Of a stretch of DNA of 39,879 nucleotides, positions 27,801-36,214 are shown in pieces. Numbering within the stretch: position 1 is the first letter of the stretch; each line of letters opens with the position of its first letter. The position numbers and the translations under genes are program-made. Below the pieces are notes generated by a model that saw nothing but the letters and a program-made list of their open reading frames with translations, ran no database searches and was not told the origin of the DNA. The DNA is from a virus. Location of the stretch: IMG/VR virus record IMGVR_UViG_3300035670_000548, positions 1 through 39,879 of that record. The stretch is one strand, 5' to 3'.

Positions 27801-30800
27801 TTCTCTAATGGAATATTTCCATCATATACAGGTCTCAATCTATAATATAATCTTTCCGGAAGATTGTTGTTTATTGAAAGAGTGATTTTTGCATCTGTAC
27901 TAATACCAATAGATCCCGTTTTTTGTATGTCAAATAATCTTGAATTTTGTGATGTCTCAAATTCTTCTGTGAAATTAGAATTCTTATAAAACTCAAATTC
28001 AAAAGCGGGATAATTTGTAGATTGATAAGTGTATGAAAGTGATGGATCTGATAAATTAAATTCTACGATAGAATTTTTATAAAGTTCTACGCCCGGATTT
28101 ACTAAGGCAATTTCTCCAAAAGATGCACTAGTAATATCGACGATGAGTGGTTTTAGTTTTGTAGCATCGAAGTATGAAGTTGATAATTTTATTGTGTTTG
28201 GATCAAAAACCACAACATAATATTCGCCATTATCATCTAGTCCTCCGCATGGAGAAGACGATGTATGAATAACTTTTTGACCCGACTTCAATCCGTGATT
28301 TGGAATGGTTATAGAATTTGAAGATGTGCTAACTCCAGAAATAGAGAAAGATTTTGGATCAACTAAAAGAACTCTATTATAATCATTATATTTGATTACT
28401 ATTTCTGTAGTAAGTCCTACATTAATGTTTACGTTTACAGAATCTCCATTTCTCAATCCATGTGTTTGTGCTGTAGAAACAGTAACGATATTCCTGGAGA
28501 TTTCTCCTGCAATTACAGAATGATTTGTCTTAAAACTATGATATTCTCCTGTTCCAACACCTACAAAGTATAAAGTTTCTATAGAAGAAGTTTCTGATGT
28601 TATTCCTGAGAATACACCTGTTGAACCCAATCCCACTCTCACCGTAGATAAACCTATCAAATCATTAGAAATCTTGGCTACGTATAGGGTTGATGGATCA
28701 GTTAGACTAAAACTTGTCGAAATGCCATTAGTGGAAACTCCTATAACACTTCCACCATTTGTCGAATATGTGACCTCATCTCCAGTTATCAGACCATGGC
28801 CTGGTAGATATATTGTTTTTGATGGAACAAATATTTGTGTGAATCCAACCCCCGGATTTGAGATACTTAGAGTAGTTCCTATGCCAACTCCAGATACAGT
28901 ACCTAAACCAACCGATTCAGATGGAATAAAATATATTTCTTTATTAATCTTATAATTATAATCACTTCTAAAACCAGTACTAATTGTTAATTTTCTTGGA
29001 TTTTCATATAACGCTGACGTTATTGAATGTGAAGATCCTACAGTGCCATTAATTTCTCTTAAAACTCTTAGTCTTGAAGAATCATTATCAATGTTCAATA
29101 CTTTTAGTTTTTCTGAGTCTACCTCAAGAATATCATTTTCTCTAATAAATTGTGATGATAAATTGCCTCTTACTGAGATATAAGTGACAATTCCAGTTAC
29201 TCCTACACTATGGAGACCAACTGTTGAAGATCCTGATCCCACCAAGAATAAGGCATTAGAAGAAATTCCTGCACGATAAGTTCCTTCTAATCTAGATGAG
29301 GTTGTGTTTAATCCAGATACATTAATAAAATCAGTGTTTCTTAAGTTATGTGGATTTTCTGCATAAATTACATACTCATCTTTCTGGAAACCTGGATATA
29401 TTTCAACATTATAAATTGTAGTTGATGCTATACTGATTGAATCAACACTCTTTCCTTCAATGCTTGATACTGATGCAGATGCTGCAAATCCTCTAGGAGT
29501 TCCATTTGCGTCTAAGTTATCGAAAACAAGAACATCACCAACTCTATAATTATTTCCTCCTGTTGAAATGGAAACAGTATCTACTTCTCCTGTAAATGTT
29601 GACTTAATCTCTACAGTTTGATCTATATTATTTGGAACGTAAACATACTTATAATAATCATTATTGAAACCAATATTGTAATAATAAGTATTCCTTTTCC
29701 AATTTGTATCGTTTAGATTTATTTGATCTTGATTGGAGGAATAGTCGAAGTTAAAATCATTTGGCTTGGATCTAAAAGAATTTCCTATTAAAAATGGAAA
29801 TACAGGTCTCTTATATCCAGCAAAACTGCCTGAAGAATCTGCATTTCCATCACTAATTGTAGCAAAGTATGCATAAGTTCCATTTGGAAAATCTGGAGTT
29901 ACACAAAATCTTCCATTATTCTCATCCAAAACAGTTTCATCATTTACATTATAGTGGGTATAATCCTCAACAAAGAATCCCTCAGGAAAAGAACTTGTAG
30001 GAGGTCTATTTGGTTTAAGATCTATTTCATACCCAGACTTCATCTGGGAAACTGATCCTCCCTGTTTAGAAATGTATCCATAAGGTCCGTATATTGGATT
30101 TCCGTCATATGCCCATCCAATAATAGGAGAATGGTCCGTAGAATTTGATTCTAGATTATTTACTTTTCTTAAATCTTTTTTAGAATAAATTATTTCTCCA
30201 GATTGATCTACTGCATAAATCGTTTCTCTAAGATTTCTTGGTGCATATATGTGAGAGTACTCTAAACCAAAGTCTGGATTTGCAGACTCTGTAACAAATC
30301 CATCGTCTTTTGTTATGTTATTGATATACTTCTGGAATAGATTTACTGTCCAAGTTTGTATTTTTGCATTTGCTTTAAAATTGTTTCCTGGAGAAACAAC
30401 TTCTATCGAAGTAGTATCTGGACTATATCCTATACCACTGTCTAAAACTTTTATAGAAGTTATCTGACCGTTATCAATTATTGGGGTTAGTACTGCACCC
30501 ACACCATCACCAGTTATTATTAGATCTGGAGCAGAAAAATATTTTTCTCCTACATTAGACACTAATACTTCACTTATTCTTCCGTCAGAGATTATAGGAA
30601 TTAATTGGGCATTTGTTCCTTTTGATAAGTCAAAGTTTGGTTGTCTTTGGTAATTTAAAGTTTCTGAAGATCCATAATCTGAACCATTAGAATCTAAATG
30701 AATTGAAGTTATAGACCCTCTAAATACTGGTCTAATTTTTGCCTTAAAATCTACTCCATTAGTGGAAGAGATACCTACATTTCCTAAAACGTTTACACTT

Positions 30801-33800
30801 ATCTCCGGATAATTGAAAATATGTGTACCATTACCAATGGAATTGAAATCAACATATTGTTTAGTTTTATAATAAAAATCTCTACTCTCTATAGAATTAG
30901 AAACTTCAGATAACCTAAAGTTATTATCATCAACCTTTGTTAAGTAATATTCTGTATTAGTTGTCAATCCGCTTATAGGAGTTCCATCATTATAATACTT
31001 TACAATCTCTCCAGAGTTAAAATCATGATTTTTTATTGTAATAGTGTTTAGTGAAGTATTAACACCGACAAAAGAGCATGTTCTTTTTTTATTTTGATAT
31101 CCAGAACCAGAACTTATAACGTTTATAGAATCTAAAACCAGTTTTTTGTTGGTGGATTCTAGAATATGATTTCCAATTCCATATGAAGATAGAGTTATTG
31201 TGTTAATTCCAGATATTGCTTCATTTCTATTTTTGTGTAATTTTACAATGTATGGGGTCTGTGTAGAAACATAATAGATAGCATCTGTAGACAATCCACC
31301 TACAGATGTTTGAGAATCTGTCCTATAAATTACAGGTTCTCCATTTCTAAATTTATGATAAGTGGAAAATCCAATTGTTGATAATGATGATCCTAAAGAA
31401 ACAAAATTAGATTCTATTTCGGAATTAAAAGAAACTCTATGTTCTATGAGTCTGGTTTTTGCACTAGCCTGAGCTCCTACACCATTACCTCCAGTAATAG
31501 TTACTATTGGGGTTTCCTGATAATCAAATCCAGGGTCTATTATATCAATTCTTTGTAAAGATCCATCTACAGCACAAAATCCCGTAGCACCAGAACCTAC
31601 TCTGTCAGATATTAAGAGATTTGGTGGATTTATGACATCATATTCATCACCGCCAGAAGTTACTTCCACTTCATCAATTTGACCATAATATAAAACATCA
31701 GATGACTTATAATTTAATATTTCAACACCGTTTACAAGAATACCCGTTTTTCCTGGAGTTGTTTCATAAAACTTTCCGTCATTTTCTGGGGAGGCAACTT
31801 CTCTAAGAATTTTTTGGTTATCTAGATATTTTGAATATAAGTTATATGGAGTTATTTTATTCGATGATACAGTAGTTTGAGAAGAAACTTCTACAAATCT
31901 AGAATTATCAATATCCGATCTACTTCTTGCAAATTTTACATTATTCGAATCAATCCTTTTTACAAAATATAAACCTTCGTCAAATAATGAAGTTCCGTCC
32001 TCTTCTAAACTTATTTGATTGCCGTCAACATCAAAAGTTGAAACTTGAATCTTTTCTGGTGAATAATAGACCGCATCTCCAGTATAAAATCCATGATCAA
32101 ATAAATTAGTAATTTTAAAAGTTTCTCCAACATATGTGCCAGAAAAAGTAATAGATCTATTACCTACTTCTAAAGATGTATTATTGTATGATGGAAGTGA
32201 TGGAGAAGCTACTAAAATTTTATCATCATCTAAGTAAACATTTTGTATATCTGATGAGAAAATATTAGAATTTGGGAAATTATTTGATCTTACCTTCGAT
32301 AAATTTCTATTTACTGTGAATTTTCTACCTTGTAGAGGTATAGTAACAGGAGATTTTGCAATTATTGATGTTGCAGATGTTACATCAGATATTGTCAATA
32401 TCTCATTGAAGTTTGCACCATCATCAATGGTGAGAGAATTACCTATACTAAAAATATGGTCTTTATCTAAACGTATTGAATAGATTTTATTCAAAGAATC
32501 AACCAATGAAATAGAATCAACATTATAAGTTGTCGAAATATTTAAAATCCAATTCTTTGATTTTAAATTCTTTTCATTGATTCCAAGAGACTTTAATTTT
32601 AATGAATCTCCTTTATTATAAAAATAAGAGTTTGTGTCGAGAGAAAAAGAGTTTAGTACTGAAGTAACCTTAACTCTTATCTCAGTACCAAAACCTGTAG
32701 TTGCATATGCATACGTGTTTATTCCTACAGAAGATCCATCAAGTATATTCAAATTTAAATTTGAACAACCTAAAAATTGACTTATTGATTTTGAAGAATA
32801 ACTTACTATACCAATAGATCCATCAAAATATTTTACTTCCAGCTCTCCACTATTTGGAAATCCTACTGTAGAATCGACATCAATAAATGAAGATCCTGCA
32901 GAAACGTTCCCTATATTGGAAGTTCTGGCATGTATAGAAAAATTACCATAAACAATACCATCATAGTTAATATCTCTGTTGTAACCAGCATCTATTTTTA
33001 ATTTGTAGAATTCTCCCTCAGTTTTGGTGTTTAATCTACTTACATTGGTTACTGGAGCATATGCTTTTTCGATTTCACCATACTGATTTTGGAATAATGT
33101 CAAATTCTCTAAATCAAAAGGATTTCCAGAAACACTTTCCACCACCAGATCATTCGTAATCCTATAGTGTGCATCTGATGGTCTAAAGAGAAACTCCTTT
33201 GGCTTTATTACCTTTACATCTTCATTATAAAGTGCTTTAAACAATATTTCAAAGGAAAAGTCAGTTCCCTTACTCAGATAAAAATCTTTTGCTTGTTTTA
33301 TGAAAAGATTTTGATTTAAGTCTGGAGTAAGTTCCCTATCTTCCAATCCAGGAGTTAGTTGGTACTTAGTTTTCAGTAAAAATTGCTTTAAAAATAAGTC
33401 ACTAAGATTATAAATTACTTCTCCAGAAGTATGACTTGTAGATTCTGAATCTGAAAAAGAAAGTTCTTGATCGTAGGATGTTATCCCACTAAATCCTCTA
33501 ATACAACCAGTAAAAGAGTTTATAGTCTTTCCTGTATAAGTAATAATTTCATCACCTATTCTCAAAAGACCATAAGATTCTGGAAATCCATAGGTCCCTT
33601 TTGGAGATTCTAATAAATTAACGACAATAGTTGTGTCAGTAGATGAAATATCGTCATTCAATACTACAGAATCTATAGTATTTGTTGTCTCATCAAGTTT
33701 GATGTATCTATCAATATTTTGAATTAAGTCTAAAGGTGCTCCCTTAAACTCTTGGGCAAGATAGTATTGTGATAAAAAATCAATAACTAATGGAAATTCC

Positions 33801-33865
33801 TCTCTTACGTAAGATGGAACTTGATTTTTTACAATTTTGTTGATCTGAATTCTTTTTTCTGTCAT
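21845..33865 (-). CDS. gp7: Giant gp7 counterpart, baseplate wedge protein (4,006 aa)
   Basis: This sits between gp6 and gp8, exactly where T4 gene 7 lies. Residues about 191-219 (QAKDFYLSKGTDFSFEILFK, then ALYNEDVKVI) match the T4 gp7 segment RSYDFYSTKGIEASYKFLFK followed by VLYNEEVEI, supporting a true gp7 relation. T4 gp7 has 1,032 residues; this protein is almost four times longer. A YHYH domain lies at about 1235-1335 (IIGWAYDGNPIYGPYGYI ... NGTYAYFATI). The rest is repeat modules: at least eleven G-x-GY units, six or more NHG-x-x-TG-x-x-V-x-Y units and several IG-x-EI...RG-x-x-GT units. It starts one base after the gp6 stop. It probably forms the wedge base plus long peripheral extensions. 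No frameshift or internal stop was found across 12 kb. Confidence 0.9.
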   Translation of the reverse strand: MTEKRIQINKIVKNQVPSYVREEFPLVIDFLSQYYLAQEFKGAPLDLIQNIDRYIKLDETTNTIDSVVLNDDISSTDTTIVVNLLESPKGTYGFPESYGLLRIGDEIITYTGKTINSFTGCIRGFSGITSYDQELSFSDSESTSHTSGEVIYNLSDLFLKQFLLKTKYQLTPGLEDRELTPDLNQNLFIKQAKDFYLSKGTDFSFEILFKALYNEDVKVIKPKEFLFRPSDAHYRITNDLVVESVSGNPFDLENLTLFQNQYGEIEKAYAPVTNVSRLNTKTEGEFYKLKIDAGYNRDINYDGIVYGNFSIHARTSNIGNVSAGSSFIDVDSTVGFPNSGELEVKYFDGSIGIVSYSSKSISQFLGCSNLNLNILDGSSVGINTYAYATTGFGTEIRVKVTSVLNSFSLDTNSYFYNKGDSLKLKSLGINEKNLKSKNWILNISTTYNVDSISLVDSLNKIYSIRLDKDHIFSIGNSLTIDDGANFNEILTISDVTSATSIIAKSPVTIPLQGRKFTVNRNLSKVRSNNFPNSNIFSSDIQNVYLDDDKILVASPSLPSYNNTSLEVGNRSITFSGTYVGETFKITNLFDHGFYTGDAVYYSPEKIQVSTFDVDGNQISLEEDGTSLFDEGLYFVKRIDSNNVKFARSRSDIDNSRFVEVSSQTTVSSNKITPYNLYSKYLDNQKILREVASPENDGKFYETTPGKTGILVNGVEILNYKSSDVLYYGQIDEVEVTSGGDEYDVINPPNLLISDRVGSGATGFCAVDGSLQRIDIIDPGFDYQETPIVTITGGNGVGAQASAKTRLIEHRVSFNSEIESNFVSLGSSLSTIGFSTYHKFRNGEPVIYRTDSQTSVGGLSTDAIYYVSTQTPYIVKLHKNRNEAISGINTITLSSYGIGNHILESTNKKLVLDSINVISSGSGYQNKKRTCSFVGVNTSLNTITIKNHDFNSGEIVKYYNDGTPISGLTTNTEYYLTKVDDNNFRLSEVSNSIESRDFYYKTKQYVDFNSIGNGTHIFNYPEISVNVLGNVGISSTNGVDFKAKIRPVFRGSITSIHLDSNGSDYGSSETLNYQRQPNFDLSKGTNAQLIPIISDGRISEVLVSNVGEKYFSAPDLIITGDGVGAVLTPIIDNGQITSIKVLDSGIGYSPDTTSIEVVSPGNNFKANAKIQTWTVNLFQKYINNITKDDGFVTESANPDFGLEYSHIYAPRNLRETIYAVDQSGEIIYSKKDLRKVNNLESNSTDHSPIIGWAYDGNPIYGPYGYISKQGGSVSQMKSGYEIDLKPNRPPTSSFPEGFFVEDYTHYNVNDETVLDENNGRFCVTPDFPNGTYAYFATISDGNADSSGSFAGYKRPVFPFLIGNSFRSKPNDFNFDYSSNQDQINLNDTNWKRNTYYYNIGFNNDYYKYVYVPNNIDQTVEIKSTFTGEVDTVSISTGGNNYRVGDVLVFDNLDANGTPRGFAASASVSSIEGKSVDSISIASTTIYNVEIYPGFQKDEYVIYAENPHNLRNTDFINVSGLNTTSSRLEGTYRAGISSNALFLVGSGSSTVGLHSVGVTGIVTYISVRGNLSSQFIRENDILEVDSEKLKVLNIDNDSSRLRVLREINGTVGSSHSITSALYENPRKLTISTGFRSDYNYKINKEIYFIPSESVGLGTVSGVGIGTTLSISNPGVGFTQIFVPSKTIYLPGHGLITGDEVTYSTNGGSVIGVSTNGISTSFSLTDPSTLYVAKISNDLIGLSTVRVGLGSTGVFSGITSETSSIETLYFVGVGTGEYHSFKTNHSVIAGEISRNIVTVSTAQTHGLRNGDSVNVNINVGLTTEIVIKYNDYNRVLLVDPKSFSISGVSTSSNSITIPNHGLKSGQKVIHTSSSPCGGLDDNGEYYVVVFDPNTIKLSTSYFDATKLKPLIVDITSASFGEIALVNPGVELYKNSIVEFNLSDPSLSYTYQSTNYPAFEFEFYKNSNFTEEFETSQNSRLFDIQKTGSIGISTDAKITLSINNNLPERLYYRLRPVYDGNIPLEKESIVVDDTVFSSSEITFKNSLYSGNHTISIASSTSFNYTLQKVPERVSYTSSEAEIKYDTNSKNVIGPIYDVKILNRGFSYSSLPGISTVDSLLGTGALLEADSKSIGRIKNSKVNDIGFNFPSDYTLRPSTSLPQVIKVEPLSSFFSIGISSFGKGYTSPPKLLVFDGKTGQIIPEIDLRYSLGDSNVSIIRNTYGISDVIPRILPIENSNGVGISTISFNESTKDVTVRLSVGFSTADSFPFKVNDKVLIENISVGLGSTGKGYNSDGYNYSLFTLTSVDENRGGIGSVTYNLSQFLTGSEFPGKFDPINSAGRIIPEKDFPLFNIELTKNDYLEGEEVYSNSVSYGVVDSWDSKNNYLKVISDQKFSIGEVIEGSSSNTQGIASSITYFEGYMNLGPFSKVENGWESDAGVLNNNLQRIQDNFYYQNFSYSLKSRVDYDTWNDSVSTLNHTAGFKKFSDYQLESIPSIPITVGVTTTTTSIEVVNDIIGVVDLNCVYDFDLVSENSLELSSRIFSDEIVFANRILTDYLESVGNRVLSIDDVSGQFNSNPRPTRYSEVFRFDLADVRAQKYAIYVKDKRFFNQRQLMFVTLIHDDFNGYINQYGRLETYSDLGSFDFAISGSQGILNYYPVKYSINDYDIAVISYNLNDNLLGVGSTSIGPSLISSASTFVSAGSTTTIVSLGSTYTSLKVLVELNGINNEFEFDELNVVTNGSEVEFVEYGQLTTELGPYSSSGFGTYYPYISGSNINIDFIPNPGVALTVNTIQVSLGNTESTGIGTFDMKHARLESRTVSIAASTSPVPHVIGDYPDVYDTAYYIVQVFDLTNNENQLSEVLVIDDETETYSTEYGNIETLSGLGTIGTRRTSSITELVFTPIPDIDVQVKVFMNSLRHENDDNDIIDLMNATIRTGYANYTGTDSDVKRAFNLNHKNVPIFERYFDGSSSDTVDTLNNTVKIPNHFFVTGEKIKYHHAGAGTTQAIGIAATTFVGIGTTDKLPLDIYAIKINDNTIKLASSAENALKSVPNSLDIVSVGIGTSHRFVSTNQNPKVVVAIDNVIQSPIVSTALTTTLSEAASTIDDIVYFTGITSFFGGDLIRIGSEIMRIESVGVGTTNAIRVRRPWLGTVTAGYSTNSIVTKVTGNYNITDNVINFVTAPYGNLPLSSTTNPPDERDWTGISTGSSFQGRVFLRSGIINSSDETYTKNYVFDDISDEFDGTSNSFDLLASNSNVTGISTENAIILVNDVFQGPGQTLNYVLEESLGITSIRFTGTGTSISYDINTSTLPSGGIIVSVGSTEGFGYQPLVAAGGTAIVSLAGTIQSVSIGNSGSGYRSGIQTVRVGVGTSSTSTPNIEFIGTASVSNGNIVSIAITNPGSGYTSTNPPYVFFDYPLSYSDVPLIYSSSSSGLGTEATVDIVVGQGSSVINFEIKNTGYGYKENEILTIPIGGSTGIPTTSSYYEFQITIERIFTDRFAGWTIGELQVIDSIEDLFDGAQFVFPLRVADNLVSIRSAKGSNIDVKDVLLVFVNDILQVPGEGYIFNGGSLISFTEPPKENDTCKILFYKGSGSVDVIERDILETVKIGDELTIGYDSYLGQPASLQEESRTVTQINSTDFVTTNPYFGPGNTNDESLFRPVVWCRQTEDKIINGKEIGKDRILYEPVINPFAYLIQPVGVGTTIVYVDNIRPFFNQINENDTSLSFQDNITFISQDTKVSASATAIVSGLGTITSIDITDGGIGYSTSPSVTIQNPVGVGTSARAEAVSSITSGIVTSIAITGPGTGYTSSNPPLVLIEPPTLDSEKASVDLYEGDSGIIIGITTTNVGVPTGIILDLYIPEDSFFRNSSITGVTTISGIQTGYYVAIFNSNVGNGVTSIDSDGFTVGIGSTCLDNIYQVTSVSIGQTSAPGIGLTYVAKIVVSVTDYNGLTGIGNSNYYGNYSWGRITLTSRPELNSYDAYTYSGFVGIMTGTIIQRTSPLKYSNYT

Positions 33866-33866
33866 T

Positions 33867-35792
33867 TTATGATCTTACTAAATTGCCGTTGCTGTAACTT
33901 GAGGAGACTATGTAATTTGATGCTGAAGGATCTAATCCAGAAGCAATTTCATCAACAACCATTTCAAAATTGCTGTTATTAATATCTAGTTGCAAATAAA
34001 GGTCTTGTAATCCGATCACATCATTTGATCTTGGAATTGCTGAAATCTCTATAATACTTTGACCATCTTTTACTTTTGAGGAAACTATATTAATTGGATT
34101 TAAGGTCACAATACCACTCTTATAATTAATAGTTCCAACATTTCTTTTAACTATTGTGGGAGTTGGAGAATTTACTGATGGAACTGTAAATAAAAATATA
34201 GATCCAGTTATTCTATCTGTATCTGGAACATCAGAAAGATAAACATCATTGTTTATATCAGCAGTTCTGAATGCTGAAGATTTAATATTGTATCCATTCA
34301 TACTCTTAATATAGAATTCATTCCCAAAACCTATTTGATATTCGGTAAATGCATTCAATACAACTCTCAAATCTCTTCTCATTTGAATAGTAGTGATGTT
34401 TGAAGTTACAGAACTATCACTATCATCAATTATTTTTAGAAATTTACTATATTTAAATCTTGCACCATATCGATTTAATTCTGTCGATTCTGCATACTTA
34501 TTAACATTTGATTGAACAATACTAGAAACATAGTCTGCGCCAGGAGCTAGGTTAGTATTATAATAAATTTTAGAATCAACCTCAACATAAAGATATTTCA
34601 AATCCAATATTTCTGGAACTATACCAGCAACAGCATACTTTTTAAGTCTCAACTTAATATTTTCCTTCACCAAATTAGGCAAAAAGTCACCAAATCTTGG
34701 TTTAATACTGATGAATACCTTTCCATATTGCGGAGGAATTAACTCTTCCCCACCAAAAACAGATATTGATTCTGTTTCTGGATAAATTTTGGCAGGAATT
34801 AATGTCTCATAATCATTAGAAGTTAATGCTCTATTTTGAGATGCATATATTCTTGGTGCATATTTTTTTATTGATTCTACTGACTCTATTTTCTCACCTC
34901 CAGAAGCAGGAATACCTGTTGTTAGAAGAGAAATTCCTGATGTTACAATATATTCTACTCCGTTTCTGGTATAAGATAAATTTCCTGCAAAACTAAATTG
35001 ATTAATTCCGTTTGCACTATCTCCATTAGTTACAATATATGAAATATTAATATAATTACCCTCTTCTAATTTTCTTCCAAATATTCCATCACCAAAGATA
35101 AGTTCATATCTCTCATCTTCTATCTCTTGGAGGAAAAATACATTAGAATTTGAATCAATATCAAAAAGACTGTCCTGATAGGAATATTTTACAGAGTTTG
35201 TTGAGTTCTCATTACTTCTAACTCTTGTAGATATTAATTCAGTATCGATACCAATATTATCTAATATGAATCTTTGGTTTTGATTATATTCAGAATATGT
35301 AAAGTTAGTTGTAAGCAAACTTCCTTCGTAAATGTTTATATCATTAAATTCTGCAATACCATTCACCACAGGAACTGTTATATCTTCTAATATTGAAAAT
35401 ACAAAAGATTGATTTCCAAAGGTTCCTGCTGTGGCTCCAACTGGTCCCTTTTTTAAGGTTAATGATGATGGGACAGGAGTTATATTTGTAGTGTCAACAA
35501 AAAAACTAATTGTTGCTCTTGATGCTTTTCTTGAGCGTGGGATATATCCAATATTTCTAGCGAGAGATACTACATTTTCCCTAAGAGTAGCACTATCAAT
35601 AAACACCTCATTTGCAATCATATTTGCATTATATGAGGATATGTAAGTATTATATGCCAATACATCAAGAATTGTTGAGAGATTGGAACCCTCAAAATCG
35701 TAATCTGTAAAGTTTGGATTTGATCTTAAATAATCTCTAAGAGTTATTTTGACTTGATCAAAATCTAGATTGGAGAAATTAACTAATGGCAT
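33867..35792 (-). CDS. gp6: Baseplate wedge protein gp6-like
   Basis: gp6 forms the conserved ring that joins the baseplate wedges, together with gp25 and gp53. The 641 residues are close to T4 gp6 (660). The N-terminal DYDFEGSNLSTILDVLAYNT (about 30-49) followed by ANEVFIDSATLRENVVSLAR and NIGYIPRSRKASRA matches the T4 pattern DYDFEGSRLNVLCDLLAYNT. The central IEDERYELIFGDGIFGRKLEEG (about 210-231) and RALTSNDYETLIPAKIYPET are typical of the J/gp6 baseplate fold. The gene starts one base after the gp25 stop, with AGG in the stop region serving as ribosome site, so it is translated together with gp25. Confidence 0.96.
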   Translation of the reverse strand: MPLVNFSNLDFDQVKITLRDYLRSNPNFTDYDFEGSNLSTILDVLAYNTYISSYNANMIANEVFIDSATLRENVVSLARNIGYIPRSRKASRATISFFVDTTNITPVPSSLTLKKGPVGATAGTFGNQSFVFSILEDITVPVVNGIAEFNDINIYEGSLLTTNFTYSEYNQNQRFILDNIGIDTELISTRVRSNENSTNSVKYSYQDSLFDIDSNSNVFFLQEIEDERYELIFGDGIFGRKLEEGNYINISYIVTNGDSANGINQFSFAGNLSYTRNGVEYIVTSGISLLTTGIPASGGEKIESVESIKKYAPRIYASQNRALTSNDYETLIPAKIYPETESISVFGGEELIPPQYGKVFISIKPRFGDFLPNLVKENIKLRLKKYAVAGIVPEILDLKYLYVEVDSKIYYNTNLAPGADYVSSIVQSNVNKYAESTELNRYGARFKYSKFLKIIDDSDSSVTSNITTIQMRRDLRVVLNAFTEYQIGFGNEFYIKSMNGYNIKSSAFRTADINNDVYLSDVPDTDRITGSIFLFTVPSVNSPTPTIVKRNVGTINYKSGIVTLNPINIVSSKVKDGQSIIEISAIPRSNDVIGLQDLYLQLDINNSNFEMVVDEIASGLDPSASNYIVSSSYSNGNLVRS

Positions 35793-35793
35793 T

Positions 35794-36195
35794 TTACCTA
35801 GTTTGTTGCAAGACGAATTGTAATTGTTGTGCTGGAATATCTGCTCCTATAATTTCATATATGATTGTCACATCAAAAGAATTATTGTCGTAATCTGGAA
35901 ATGCTTGGACATCAATCAATCTAACTCTTGGTTCATAATTTGTAATTGATTCTCTAATTTCATCGACAATAACTGATGCAGAAATATCATCTACATTTTC
36001 AAATAGAGATCTTGTGATGTTTGAACCAAAGTTTCTATCGAAAAATTTTTCTCCAGGAAGGGTAAACACAATATTTTTAACTGAACGTGCGATTGCATTC
36101 TCATTTTTCAGTCCAATTAAATCCCCATTTAGGGGATTACTTTGGAATGATAGACTGATATCTTTAAAACCTTGACTTACCCTTTCTAGAGGCAT
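35794..36195 (-). CDS. gp25: Baseplate wedge protein gp25-like
   Basis: gp25 is the small conserved wedge protein that starts sheath polymerisation and is shared with type VI secretion systems (TssE). The length of 133 residues is nearly that of T4 (132). Landmarks are NENAIARSVKNIVFTLPGEK followed by FFDRNFGSNITRSLFE (about 31-66) and the helix IVDEIRESITNYEPRVRL with DVQAFPDYD. The EPRV motif is the family hallmark. It is preceded by an AATAAATA late octamer and heads the baseplate transcript gp25, gp6, gp7. Confidence 0.96.
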   Translation of the reverse strand: MPLERVSQGFKDISLSFQSNPLNGDLIGLKNENAIARSVKNIVFTLPGEKFFDRNFGSNITRSLFENVDDISASVIVDEIRESITNYEPRVRLIDVQAFPDYDNNSFDVTIIYEIIGADIPAQQLQFVLQQTR

Positions 36196-36214
36196 TTATT
36201 ACTATAAATCTATC

